From Amycolatopsis nigrescens CSC17Ta-90 (lineage in GTDB: Bacteria > Actinomycetota > Actinomycetes > Mycobacteriales > Pseudonocardiaceae), in contig NZ_ARVW01000001.1 of the NCBI RefSeq assembly GCF_000384315.1, forward strand, positions 496,001-560,000: a stretch of 64,000 nucleotides of DNA, in the 5' to 3' direction. How positions within the stretch are numbered: position 1 is the first letter of the stretch; every line of letters starts with the position of its first letter. A program made the translations under genes and the position numbers. The notes below the pieces were generated by a model that did not search any database, was not told where the DNA came from, and saw nothing but the letters and a program-made list of their open reading frames with translations. Shown here one piece after another: positions 32,338 through 39,427 of the stretch.

Positions 32338-32351
32338 TATAACGTGTTCTA
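32338..32351. promoter_or_regulatory. KstR-type operator
   Basis: TATAACGTGTTCTA fits the published KstR consensus TNNAACNNGTTNNA at every fixed position. It lies 11 nt before the start codon of the F420-type oxidoreductase and close to the 3' end of the P-loop kinase gene, which faces the same way. KstR controls cholesterol catabolism in mycobacteria and rhodococci (known). Confidence 0.65.
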
Positions 32352-32361
32352 GTTTATCGAG

Positions 32362-32895
32362 CTAGGGCTGAACGGCTTCGGTCCACGCCCTGTCCAGGAT
32401 CTCGCGGACGGTCTCGGCCGGTGATTGCGCCGAAGTGTCCAGCCACAGCCCGACCTTCGGCGTGTTCGTACGCAGCTCAGCGTCCATGTCGGCCACACCG
32501 TAATCGCCGTACGCGGACTTCGCGCGGCCGTCTTCCCGTGCCTGGACCGCGTCCGGCTTCGGCGCGAGCACCACCACCAGCAGCGGCCTGCTCCGGATCA
32601 GCCCGACCACCTCGGTCAGGTACTCCCCCAGCATGACGTCCTGCAGCACCACGGTGAAACCGGCCCGGAAGTACTCGTCCGCGGTCGTGGCGGCCAGCCG
32701 GTACCGCAGGCGGAGTTGCTCGATCGCCTCCGGCGACGGCTCGGCGCTCATCTCCGCCCCGCCGCGGACGACCATCTTGCGGAACAAGTCCCCGCGGACG
32801 TGCACGGAGTCCGGAATGGACTCGGCGAGCAGCTGGGCGACGGTGGACTTGCCGGCCGCGGAGATGCCGGTGATCAGGATGACGGCCTTGGACAT
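32362..32895 (-). CDS. P-loop small-molecule kinase
   Basis: A 177-residue AAA/kinase-fold protein of the chloramphenicol-phosphotransferase / shikimate-kinase-like type. Walker A is ITGISAAGKSTVAQLLA (about 7-23), then HVRGDLFRKMVVRGG (lid/base region), FTVVLQDVMLG (Walker B-like) and VVVLAPKPDAVQAREDGRAKSAYG with the lid Arg residues. It should phosphorylate a small metabolite or antibiotic; the substrate is unknown. The in-frame extension to 33063 runs into the divergent methyltransferase gene and was rejected. MIGAMSK at 32907 is an alternative start. Confidence 0.8.
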   Translation of the reverse strand: MSKAVILITGISAAGKSTVAQLLAESIPDSVHVRGDLFRKMVVRGGAEMSAEPSPEAIEQLRLRYRLAATTADEYFRAGFTVVLQDVMLGEYLTEVVGLIRSRPLLVVVLAPKPDAVQAREDGRAKSAYGDYGVADMDAELRTNTPKVGLWLDTSAQSPAETVREILDRAWTEAVQP

Positions 32896-32976
32896 AGCGC
32901 CGATCATGGCGCAGCCGCCGATCGCCCGCAGCTGAATTCCTTGCCACCGGCACCACGCGGTGCCCAGACTCGCCGA

Positions 32977-33783
32977 ATGAGCACACCGGGGGAGTTCGCC
33001 GGAGAGGTCGCGGAAAACTACGCCAGATACCGCCGGGGCTACCGCGCCGACGTGATCGGTCACCTCGCCGCCGAGTTCGGCCTCGGTGCCGGGGCAAGGG
33101 TTCTCGACCTCGGCTGCGGCCCCGGCCAGCTCGCGCTCCCGCTGGCCGCCGTGGCCGGCTCGGTGCTCGGCATGGATCCGTCCGCCGACATGCTCGCGCT
33201 GGGCCTGGCCGCCGGGCGTCGCACCGGCACCTCGAACATCAGCTGGGTGCTCGGCGCCGACCGGGACGTGCCGACCTTGGAACCCTTACTGGGCAGGGAA
33301 AGCGTCGACCTGGTGACGATCGGTACCGCAGCGCACTGGATGGACACCGACGTGCTCTTCCGCAACCTCGTCCCGCTGCTCCGGCCCGGCGGCGGGATCG
33401 CGGTGATCGCGAACAGCATCCCGGTGTGGAACCAGCGCAGCCGATGGGCGCTCGCGCTGCGGGAACTCGCCGCGAAATGGTTCGGCGTACGGGACTTCCC
33501 CAGCTGCGGTACCAGCGAAGCGGAACGCGAACGGTACCGGGACGAGCTGGCCGCCGCGGGTCTGTCCGTTTCCGGAGAGCAACTGTTCGACTACACCGAG
33601 CAGCTCGACATCGAGCAGGTGATCGGGTCCTTCTACTCGGCCGCTCCGCTGGACCGGCTGAACAGTGATCAGCGTCCGAGCTTCGACGGGGAGATCAAGA
33701 ACGCCTTACTGGCGGCCGAGCCCGCCGGGCTGTTCACCGAATTCGTGCCGGTGCGCGTGCTGACCGGCCGCCGCGTTCTGTGA
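32977..33783 (+). CDS. SAM-dependent class I methyltransferase
   Basis: A 268-residue methyltransferase. Motif I ARVLDLGCGPGQLALPLA (about 40-57) binds SAM. VLGMDPSADMLALG is motif II, SVDLVTIGTAAHWMD is the motif in which AHWMD is typical of the UbiE/Tam-like group, and LVPLLRPGGGIAVIANS closes the core. The substrate cannot be read. The ATG at 32977 gives the usual N-terminus (EFAGEVAENYARYRRGY). Divergent from the kinase with 81 nt between starts. Confidence 0.88.
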   Translation: MSTPGEFAGEVAENYARYRRGYRADVIGHLAAEFGLGAGARVLDLGCGPGQLALPLAAVAGSVLGMDPSADMLALGLAAGRRTGTSNISWVLGADRDVPTLEPLLGRESVDLVTIGTAAHWMDTDVLFRNLVPLLRPGGGIAVIANSIPVWNQRSRWALALRELAAKWFGVRDFPSCGTSEAERERYRDELAAAGLSVSGEQLFDYTEQLDIEQVIGSFYSAAPLDRLNSDQRPSFDGEIKNALLAAEPAGLFTEFVPVRVLTGRRVL

Positions 33784-34019
33784 GCCGAACCACCGGTCAG
33801 GCGTGATTCAAGCCACCGGATCCGTCCGACACCGAGCGTTCCGGCGTGCACGTCGAGCAGGGAATCGTTGCCGGCAAAAGGTTCATCCGCTGTAGCCCGG
33901 ATCACCACGGCCGGAAATCCGGGGTTCGCTTTCGCCGCGGGTGGTGTGTTTACCGTTTCGTGATCGGCGAGTGCACCGCCGGAAAACCCCGACTCCCCAA
34001 ATCCCCCTGGAGGACACTC

Positions 34020-34790
34020 GTGCCCTCGACCACGCGTACCCGCACCGAGAAAATGCGCCGGCTCACCGCGGCCGGCCTCGCCTGCGCCACCGGTGCCGGC
34101 GCCTTTCTCGGCCTGTCCGGCACCGCATCGGCGGTGGTCCCCACCGAACAGACCCTGGATGCCGCGCCTTCGCCGGTCACCACCGGCAGCAGCCTGACCT
34201 TCACCGGCAAGCTCACCCGCGGCGGTGACCGCCCGGTCGCCGGCGAGCAGGTCGACCTCGAATCCCGTGCCGCGGCCGACCAGCCGTGGACCGTCGCCGC
34301 CGCCGGCACCACGAACGACGACGGAGTGGCGTCGATTCCGGCCACCGTCTCCAGCAGTTCGGACTGGCGGATCAACTACCACGGCGACCGGATCAACGAC
34401 CCGTCGATCTCGCCGGTGGTCAACGTGCAGGCCGAACAGCCCGTCGGCCAGCAGATCGTGGACGCGGCCGCGTCGCAGGCCGGCAAGCCGTACTCCTACG
34501 GCGCCACCGGCCCGGACAGCTTCGACTGCTCCGGGCTGACCCAGTTCGCCCACCGCCAGGCCGGAATCGAACTCCCCCGGACCTCCCGCGACCAGCGGGC
34601 CGCGCTGGGCGACGTGGCGAAGTCCGATATGCGGCCGGGCGACCTCGTCTTCTTCGCCAACGGCGGCAGCGTTTACCACGTCGGCATCTTCGCCGGGGAC
34701 AACAAGATGTGGGCCGCTCCCGAATCCGGTGACGTGGTGAAGCTGCAGGACATCTGGACCGACTCGTACACGGTCGGTCGCGCCTGGTGA
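34020..34790 (+). CDS. Secreted NlpC/P60 cell-wall hydrolase
   Basis: A 256-residue exported peptidoglycan endopeptidase. The signal is RRLTAAGLACATGAGAFLGLSGTASAV. Residues about 45-130 form an Ig-like domain (SLTFTGKLTRGGDRPVAGEQVDLESR). The NlpC/P60 domain (about 140-256) has Cys in DSFDCSGLTQFAH, His in VYHVGIFAG and a polar third residue further on. It cleaves stem-peptide bonds during growth. The GTG start follows CTGGAGGACACTC. The 236 nt upstream have no gene; I looked for a c-di-AMP riboswitch, common before such genes, and did not find its conserved blocks. Confidence 0.9.
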   Translation: MPSTTRTRTEKMRRLTAAGLACATGAGAFLGLSGTASAVVPTEQTLDAAPSPVTTGSSLTFTGKLTRGGDRPVAGEQVDLESRAAADQPWTVAAAGTTNDDGVASIPATVSSSSDWRINYHGDRINDPSISPVVNVQAEQPVGQQIVDAAASQAGKPYSYGATGPDSFDCSGLTQFAHRQAGIELPRTSRDQRAALGDVAKSDMRPGDLVFFANGGSVYHVGIFAGDNKMWAAPESGDVVKLQDIWTDSYTVGRAW

Positions 34791-34879
34791 CCAGCGGCGG
34801 TGTGCCCGGTCACCCTGGGAACCGCGGGCCGGACGTCCTCGTTGTCCGGTTCAAGGAACCTCGACATCGGGAGTGACCC

Positions 34880-35665
34880 ATGGGTACCGCGATCGTGTTG
34901 ATCGTGCTCCTCGCCCTGGTAGTCGCCGGCGGCCTGTACCTCGCGAGAAAACAGGCGGACGCCAAGCGGCAGCAGCTCGAAGACGCCAAGGCCGACGCCA
35001 GACGGCTGCTCGAGCGCCTCGGCGGGCAGGTGCTGAACCTGTCCGGCACCGACATCGCCTCGCAGCAGGCGATGGCGGACGCGTCCGAACGCTACAACGC
35101 GGCCGGTTCCCAGATGGAGCAGGCGCAGACCATCGAGCAGGCCCGGCTGGTGAAGGAGACCGCGATCGAAGGTCTCTACTACGTGCGGGCCGCCAGGACC
35201 GCGATGGGCATGGACCCCGGCCCGGCGCTGCCGGAGGACCCCGAGCGTGAGCGCGCGGGCAAGGTCTCCGAGCACCGCAGGGTGGAGGTCGAAGGCCAGA
35301 CCTACGAGGCCTCACCGCAGCCCGGCGAGAACACTCCGCACTACTACCCCGGTGGCCGCGTGGCCGGACGTCCGGTGCCGCAGGGCTGGTACAGCGAGCC
35401 CTGGTGGAAGCCGGCGCTGGTCGCGGGCGCCTGGGGGGTCGGCTCGATGCTGCTGTTCAGCGCTATGTTCTCCGGCATGGGTGGCATCGCGAGCGCCGGT
35501 GCCTGGGAGTCCGGCTACGACGCCGGCCAGCAGGACGCCATGGAAGCCGGCGACGGTGGCGGCGACATGGGCGGCGACCCCGGAGGCGACTTCGGCGGTG
35601 GTGACTTCGGCGGCGGAGATTTCGGCGGCGGAGGCTTCGGCGGAGGCGACTTCGGCGGCTTCTAG
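34880..35665 (+). CDS. Membrane protein with Gly/Asp/Phe-rich tail
   Basis: A 261-residue protein. The N-terminal helix (TAIVLIVLLALVVAGGLYLA) is followed by a coiled-coil-like region (ADAKRQQLEDAKADARRLLERL, SERYNAAGSQMEQAQTIEQARLVKETAIEGLYYVRAAR), a linker, a second membrane segment (PALVAGAWGVGSMLLFSAMFSG) and a tail of GG-D-F-GG repeats from about 215. It is a known actinomycete membrane-protein type with no assigned role. A 21-bp palindrome begins 3 nt after the stop. Confidence 0.8.
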   Translation: MGTAIVLIVLLALVVAGGLYLARKQADAKRQQLEDAKADARRLLERLGGQVLNLSGTDIASQQAMADASERYNAAGSQMEQAQTIEQARLVKETAIEGLYYVRAARTAMGMDPGPALPEDPERERAGKVSEHRRVEVEGQTYEASPQPGENTPHYYPGGRVAGRPVPQGWYSEPWWKPALVAGAWGVGSMLLFSAMFSGMGGIASAGAWESGYDAGQQDAMEAGDGGGDMGGDPGGDFGGGDFGGGDFGGGGFGGGDFGGF

Positions 35666-35667
35666 CG

Positions 35668-35711
35668 TCGTGAGTGAAAAGTGTTGCTGGAGCAACACTT
35701 TTCACTCACGA
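35668..35711. repeat. Palindromic repeat family A, copy 1 (bidirectional terminator)
   Basis: Two perfect 21-nt arms beginning TCGTGAGTGAAAAGTGTTGC with a 2-nt centre, between two convergent genes. The same arm recurs at 51251-51321, again between convergent genes. The A/T-rich arm gives a U-run in both directions. Confidence 0.85.
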
Positions 35712-35713
35712 GG

Positions 35714-36523
35714 TCACTCGGGCTGGCAAGACGGGCACCAGTACAGGTTCCGGCCGGCCAGTTCCTTGTGCGCCACCGGGGTCCCGCACACCAGGCACGG
35801 CATCCCGGCCCGGCGGTAGACGTAGACCTCACCGCCGTGCCGGTCCTGCCGCGGCGCCCGGCCGGTGTTCTCCGGCAGGTGTTCCTCGGCCACCGTGTCG
35901 ATCTGGCCGGTCCGCACGCCGATCCGCATCAGCGCCCGCAGATCCGCCCAGATCTCCTTCCACAGCACCGGATCCAGCGCCTTGCCGGGCACCATCGGGG
36001 CGACCCCGTGCCGGAACAGCACCTCGGCCCGGTAGACGTTGCCGACCCCGGCGAGCACGGCCTGGTCCATCAGCAGTGCCGCGATCGACGTGCGCGAACC
36101 GGAGATCCGCCGCCAGGCGCGCTCCGGGTCGGCATCGCGCCGCAGCGGGTCCGGGCCGAGCCGCCCCTTGATCGCGTCCGCCTGTTCGCCGGTCAGCAGC
36201 TCGCACCGGGTCGGGCCGCGCAGGTCGGTCCAGTGCGTGGCACCGGCCAGCCGCATCCGCACCTGCCCGACCGGTTCCACCGCCGGCAGCTTCGCTTCGG
36301 CGAAAGTGCCGTACAGGCCGAGGTGCACGTGCACCGTCCCCTGTGGACCGTAGTCGTGGAAGAGGTGTTTGCCGTACGCCTCGGCGCCGAGCAGCACCTG
36401 ACCGTCCAAAAGGGACGCTTCCGCGGCGAACCTGCCCTGCGGGCTGGACACCTCGACCGGCGCGCCGGCGTACCGGCGCTGGTGCAGCCGGGCGAGCCGG
36501 TGCAGCGTGTGGCCTTCCGGCAT
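35714..36523 (-). CDS. nei: Fpg/Nei-family DNA glycosylase (endonuclease VIII)
   Basis: A 269-residue base-excision repair enzyme that removes oxidised pyrimidines and nicks the strand. After Met removal the N-terminus is PEGHTLHRLA, with catalytic Pro and Glu; Lys in EAYGKHLFH is the beta-clamp Lys. The H2TH region is SIAALLMDQAVLAGVGNVYRAEVLF. The C-terminal zinc finger CLVCGTPV...YWCPSC has four Cys. It corresponds in order to M. tuberculosis Rv2464c and overlaps rpiB by 1 nt (TGATG). Confidence 0.92.
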   Translation of the reverse strand: MPEGHTLHRLARLHQRRYAGAPVEVSSPQGRFAAEASLLDGQVLLGAEAYGKHLFHDYGPQGTVHVHLGLYGTFAEAKLPAVEPVGQVRMRLAGATHWTDLRGPTRCELLTGEQADAIKGRLGPDPLRRDADPERAWRRISGSRTSIAALLMDQAVLAGVGNVYRAEVLFRHGVAPMVPGKALDPVLWKEIWADLRALMRIGVRTGQIDTVAEEHLPENTGRAPRQDRHGGEVYVYRRAGMPCLVCGTPVAHKELAGRNLYWCPSCQPE

Positions 36524-37017
36524 CAGGGCAGTGGTGGCAGTGGCGGCGGGGTGCCGGTGCGCTCGTAGTCGCTCAGCTGCTCGACCCGCCGGATGTGCCG
36601 CTTCTCCGGCGACGGCGGGGTGGCCAGGAATGCCTCCACGATCTCCACCGCCTCCTCCGGGGTGTGCATCCTGGCGCCGACGCCGATCAGCTGGGCGTGG
36701 TTGTGCTCCCTGGTCAGCCTGGCGATCTCCGGGCTCCAGGCCAGCCCTGCCCTGGCGCCGGGCACCTTGTTCGCGGCGATCTGCTCGCCGTTGCCGGAGC
36801 CGCCGAGCACGATGCCGAGGCTGCCATCGTCGGCCACCACGCGGCGGGCCGTCTCGACGCAGAACGGCGGATAGTCGTCCGCCGCGTCGTACACCTCCGG
36901 ACCGATATCGGTCACGTCATGGCCCTGGTCGCGCAGGTGGCTCACCAGGTGGTTCTTCAGCTCGAAGCCGGCATGGTCGGATCCCAAATAGACACGCACG
37001 GAGCCCGAGTCTGCCAT
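36523..37017 (-). CDS. rpiB: Ribose-5-phosphate isomerase B
   Basis: A 164-residue RpiB/LacAB-type isomerase of the pentose phosphate pathway, interconverting ribose-5-P and ribulose-5-P. VYLGSDHAGFELKNHL is the substrate-binding start, CVETARRVVADDGSLGIVLGGSGNGEQIAANKV holds the GxGxG phosphate loop (G-S-G-N-G in place of Cys-containing forms), and EHNHAQLIGVGARM follows. The frame continues upstream to 37113, but the ATG at 37017 gives the family start. It is the first gene of the rpiB-nei operon, as in M. tuberculosis (Rv2465c). Confidence 0.93.
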   Translation of the reverse strand: MADSGSVRVYLGSDHAGFELKNHLVSHLRDQGHDVTDIGPEVYDAADDYPPFCVETARRVVADDGSLGIVLGGSGNGEQIAANKVPGARAGLAWSPEIARLTREHNHAQLIGVGARMHTPEEAVEIVEAFLATPPSPEKRHIRRVEQLSDYERTGTPPPLPPLP

Positions 37018-37046
37018 CCCCACCGGGGCGCGGCATGCTTCGGGGT

Positions 37047-37805
37047 ATGGGGATCTTCGCGCAGACGGGTCACGACATCCGGCTCGAATGGGGCACCGAC
37101 GGCATCGAGGCACTCGGCCGGGAGTGCGCGGTGCTGATCGTGGTGGACGTGCTTTCCTTCAGCACCACCGTGGATCTCGTCCTGGGCAGGGGCGGGCGGG
37201 TGCTCCCGCTGTGCTGGCGCGACGAGCGCGCGGCGACCGCCGCGCAGGCCGCGGGCGCGGTGCTGGCCGGCGAGCGCGAGTGGACGCTGCGGCCGTCCTC
37301 GGTCACCGCCATCCCGGCCGGCACGTTCCTCGGCCTGCCCTCCCCCAACGGCGCCACCCTCTGCGTGACCGCGGCCAGGACCGGGGCGCAGGTGCTGGCG
37401 GGCTGCCTCCGGAACGCGGCGGCGGTCGCCGCGGCCGCGGTGGCGCTGGCCGACGGCGGCCCGATCGGGGTGCTGCCCGGCGGGGAGCGCTGGGGCGTGT
37501 CGATACCCGGTGACGGGACCGGCAGCGGCGCACTGCGGCCCTGTGTGGAGGATCAGCTCGGCGCCGGGGCCATCATCGACGCGCTGCTGCTGGCCGGCGC
37601 CGGCCGCCCGTCGGTGGAGGCCGCGCTGGCCGTGGACGCCTACCGCGCCACCGGCAGCTACCTCGGGGCCGCGGTCGCCGACTCGGTGTCCGGCCGGGAA
37701 CTGATCGAGAACGGCCATCCCCGCGACGTGGAACTCGCGCTCGCGGTCAATTCCTCGGCCACCGTGCCACGCTTGGTGGACGGCGTACTGGAGGCACTGG
37801 CATGA
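37047..37805 (+). CDS. 2-phosphosulfolactate phosphatase (ComB) family protein
   Basis: A 252-residue protein of the ComB family, which in methanogens removes phosphate from 2-phosphosulfolactate on the way to coenzyme M. Family phrases include LIVVDVLSFSTTVDLVLGRGGRVLPL, GTFLGLPSPNGATLC, VLPGGERW, VEDQLGAGAIIDALL and NGHPRDVELALAVNSSATVPRL. No other sulfolactate or coenzyme M gene is nearby, so the reaction in this host is doubtful. Its stop overlaps the next start (ATGA). Together with that gene it interrupts the rpiB/Rv2466c order known from mycobacteria. Confidence 0.85.
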   Translation: MGIFAQTGHDIRLEWGTDGIEALGRECAVLIVVDVLSFSTTVDLVLGRGGRVLPLCWRDERAATAAQAAGAVLAGEREWTLRPSSVTAIPAGTFLGLPSPNGATLCVTAARTGAQVLAGCLRNAAAVAAAAVALADGGPIGVLPGGERWGVSIPGDGTGSGALRPCVEDQLGAGAIIDALLLAGAGRPSVEAALAVDAYRATGSYLGAAVADSVSGRELIENGHPRDVELALAVNSSATVPRLVDGVLEALA

Positions 37806-38644
37806 CGGACGGGAACTGGGTCGAAGTCGGCGACGGCGTGCTGGCCCGCCGCTACGCCGAGCTGGACCTGACGGTCGGGCTGGTGCTCGGCGACGGGCAG
37901 TGCCTGGTGATCGACACCCGTGGTGACGCGGTGCAGGGCGCCGAGCTGGCCGCGGCGGTCCGCCAGATCACCCCGGACCCGTGCACGGTCGCGATCACCC
38001 ACGCGCACTTCGACCACGCCTACGGCACGGTGGCCTTCAAGAGCGAAACCTTCGACGGCACCGCGGTCTGGGCGCACTACGGCTGCCACACAGACCTGGC
38101 CGAGGACGGCGCGGACAGCCTGCTGAAGTGGGAACAGCGCTACCGGCGAGAGGGCCGGGCCGACGTGGCCGACGCGCTGGCCGCGACCGAGCTCGTCCTG
38201 CCGGGGCACCTCGTCCGCGACGAAACCCGGCTTTCGATCGGTGGCCGCGAGGTCGTGCTGGCCCATTTCGGCCCGGCGCACACCGAACACGACCTGGTCG
38301 TGCAGGTACCGGACGCGGCCGTGGTGTTCGCCGGTGACCTGGTCGAGAACGGCACTGGCGGCGAGTTCACCGCGGAGTCCTTCGGCTCGGACTCCACGCT
38401 GTCGGGCTGGCCCGCGGCGCTGGAGGCGATCCTGGCGCTGCGGCCGCGGATCGTGGTGCCAGGGCACGGCGACCCGGTGGGCCCCGAGTTCGTCGAGGCC
38501 AGGCTGGGCACCGTGCGCACGCTCGCCGGGCTGGAAGCCGCGGTCGAAGCGGGCGAGCTCACCGTCGAAGCGGCGCTCGCCCGCTCCCCCTTGCCCGAGC
38601 AGATCACCCGTGCCGCGCTGGCCGGGGTTTCGCCGGTCAGGTGA
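37802..38644 (+). CDS. Metallo-beta-lactamase-fold hydrolase
   Basis: A 280-residue MBL-fold enzyme with the zinc motif [10 protein letters not shown] (HxHxDH, near residue 65), a second His in [15 protein letters not shown], the Asp in [11 protein letters not shown] and the late His in [11 protein letters not shown]. It probably hydrolyses a thioester, lactone or phosphoester; quinoprotein-relay-like MBL proteins look similar. It is coupled to comB by a 4-nt overlap. The 3' end overlaps the convergent DsbA-type gene by 8 nt. Confidence 0.88.
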   Translation: MTDGNWVEVGDGVLARRYAELDLTVGLVLGDGQCLVIDTRGDAVQGAELAAAVRQITPDPCTVAITHAHFDHAYGTVAFKSETFDGTAVWAHYGCHTDLAEDGADSLLKWEQRYRREGRADVADALAATELVLPGHLVRDETRLSIGGREVVLAHFGPAHTEHDLVVQVPDAAVVFAGDLVENGTGGEFTAESFGSDSTLSGWPAALEAILALRPRIVVPGHGDPVGPEFVEARLGTVRTLAGLEAAVEAGELTVEAALARSPLPEQITRAALAGVSPVR

Positions 38645-39263
38645 AGTTCAGCTCGCCGGTGCGCGTGCGCTTCAGCTCGAAGAAGTCCGGGTAGCTCGCC
38701 AGCGCCCGCGCGCCATCGAACACCTTCAGCGCGTCTTCGCCTCGCGGGATCGAGCTGAGCACCGGACCGAAGAACGCGACCCCGTCGATGTGCAGGGTCG
38801 GCGTGCCCACGTCCATCCCGACCGGGTCCATGCCCTCGTGGTGGCTCTTCTTCAGCGCCTCGTCGTACTCGGTGGAGTTGGCCGCGTCGGCCAGCTCCGC
38901 GGGGGCACCGATCTCGGCCAGCACCTCCTTGATCACCTCGTCCATGTCGCGTTTGCCCTCGTTGTGCCACTTGGTGCCGAAGGCGGTGTAGAAGTCCCGA
39001 AGGATCTCTTCGCCCTGTTTCTGGGCGACCGCGGTGGCGATCCGCACCGGGCCCCAACCCCGCTCCAGCAGCGCCTTGTACTCCTCGGACAGCTCTTCGC
39101 GGCCGGTGTTCAGCACGGACAGGCTCATCACCCGGAAACGCAGGTCCAGCTCGCGGTGCTGCTCGACTTCGAGAATCCACCGCGAGGTGATCCAGGCGAA
39201 GGGGCAGATCGGGTCGAAGTAGAAATCCACCCTGGTCTTGTCGCTGGTCTGGCTGTCGGTCAT
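38637..39263 (-). CDS. DsbA-family oxidoreductase, Rv2466c-like
   Basis: A 208-residue thioredoxin-fold protein with a helical insert. [41 protein letters not shown] is the Rv2466c-type start; [21 protein letters not shown] holds the cis-Pro loop, and [12 protein letters not shown] the tail. In the active-site phrase only one Cys is present (C-P-F-A), so it would work as a one-Cys enzyme or with a low-molecular-weight thiol such as mycothiol (inference from the mycobacterial homologue). GGGAG precedes the ATG at 39263. Divergent from pepN, as in mycobacteria. Confidence 0.9.
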   Translation of the reverse strand: MTDSQTSDKTRVDFYFDPICPFAWITSRWILEVEQHRELDLRFRVMSLSVLNTGREELSEEYKALLERGWGPVRIATAVAQKQGEEILRDFYTAFGTKWHNEGKRDMDEVIKEVLAEIGAPAELADAANSTEYDEALKKSHHEGMDPVGMDVGTPTLHIDGVAFFGPVLSSIPRGEDALKVFDGARALASYPDFFELKRTRTGELNFT

Positions 39264-39427
39264 CGAAACTCCCTGGTCACTGGTGTGGGCGGCGGTCAAC
39301 GAGGTGCCCCCGAAACGGGCCAACATCGCGGGCCGGTGGCTTGTTCCCCCGCACCGCGCCATGCCTACTCATGATTGGATGCCAGGAGCAGACGAAATGA
39401 CAACCGCTAGCGCTAGCCGAGGTGCCT

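Noticed and set aside
33784..34019. c-di-AMP (ydaO) riboswitch before the NlpC/P60 gene
   Set aside because: I looked for the conserved blocks of that riboswitch and could not find them.
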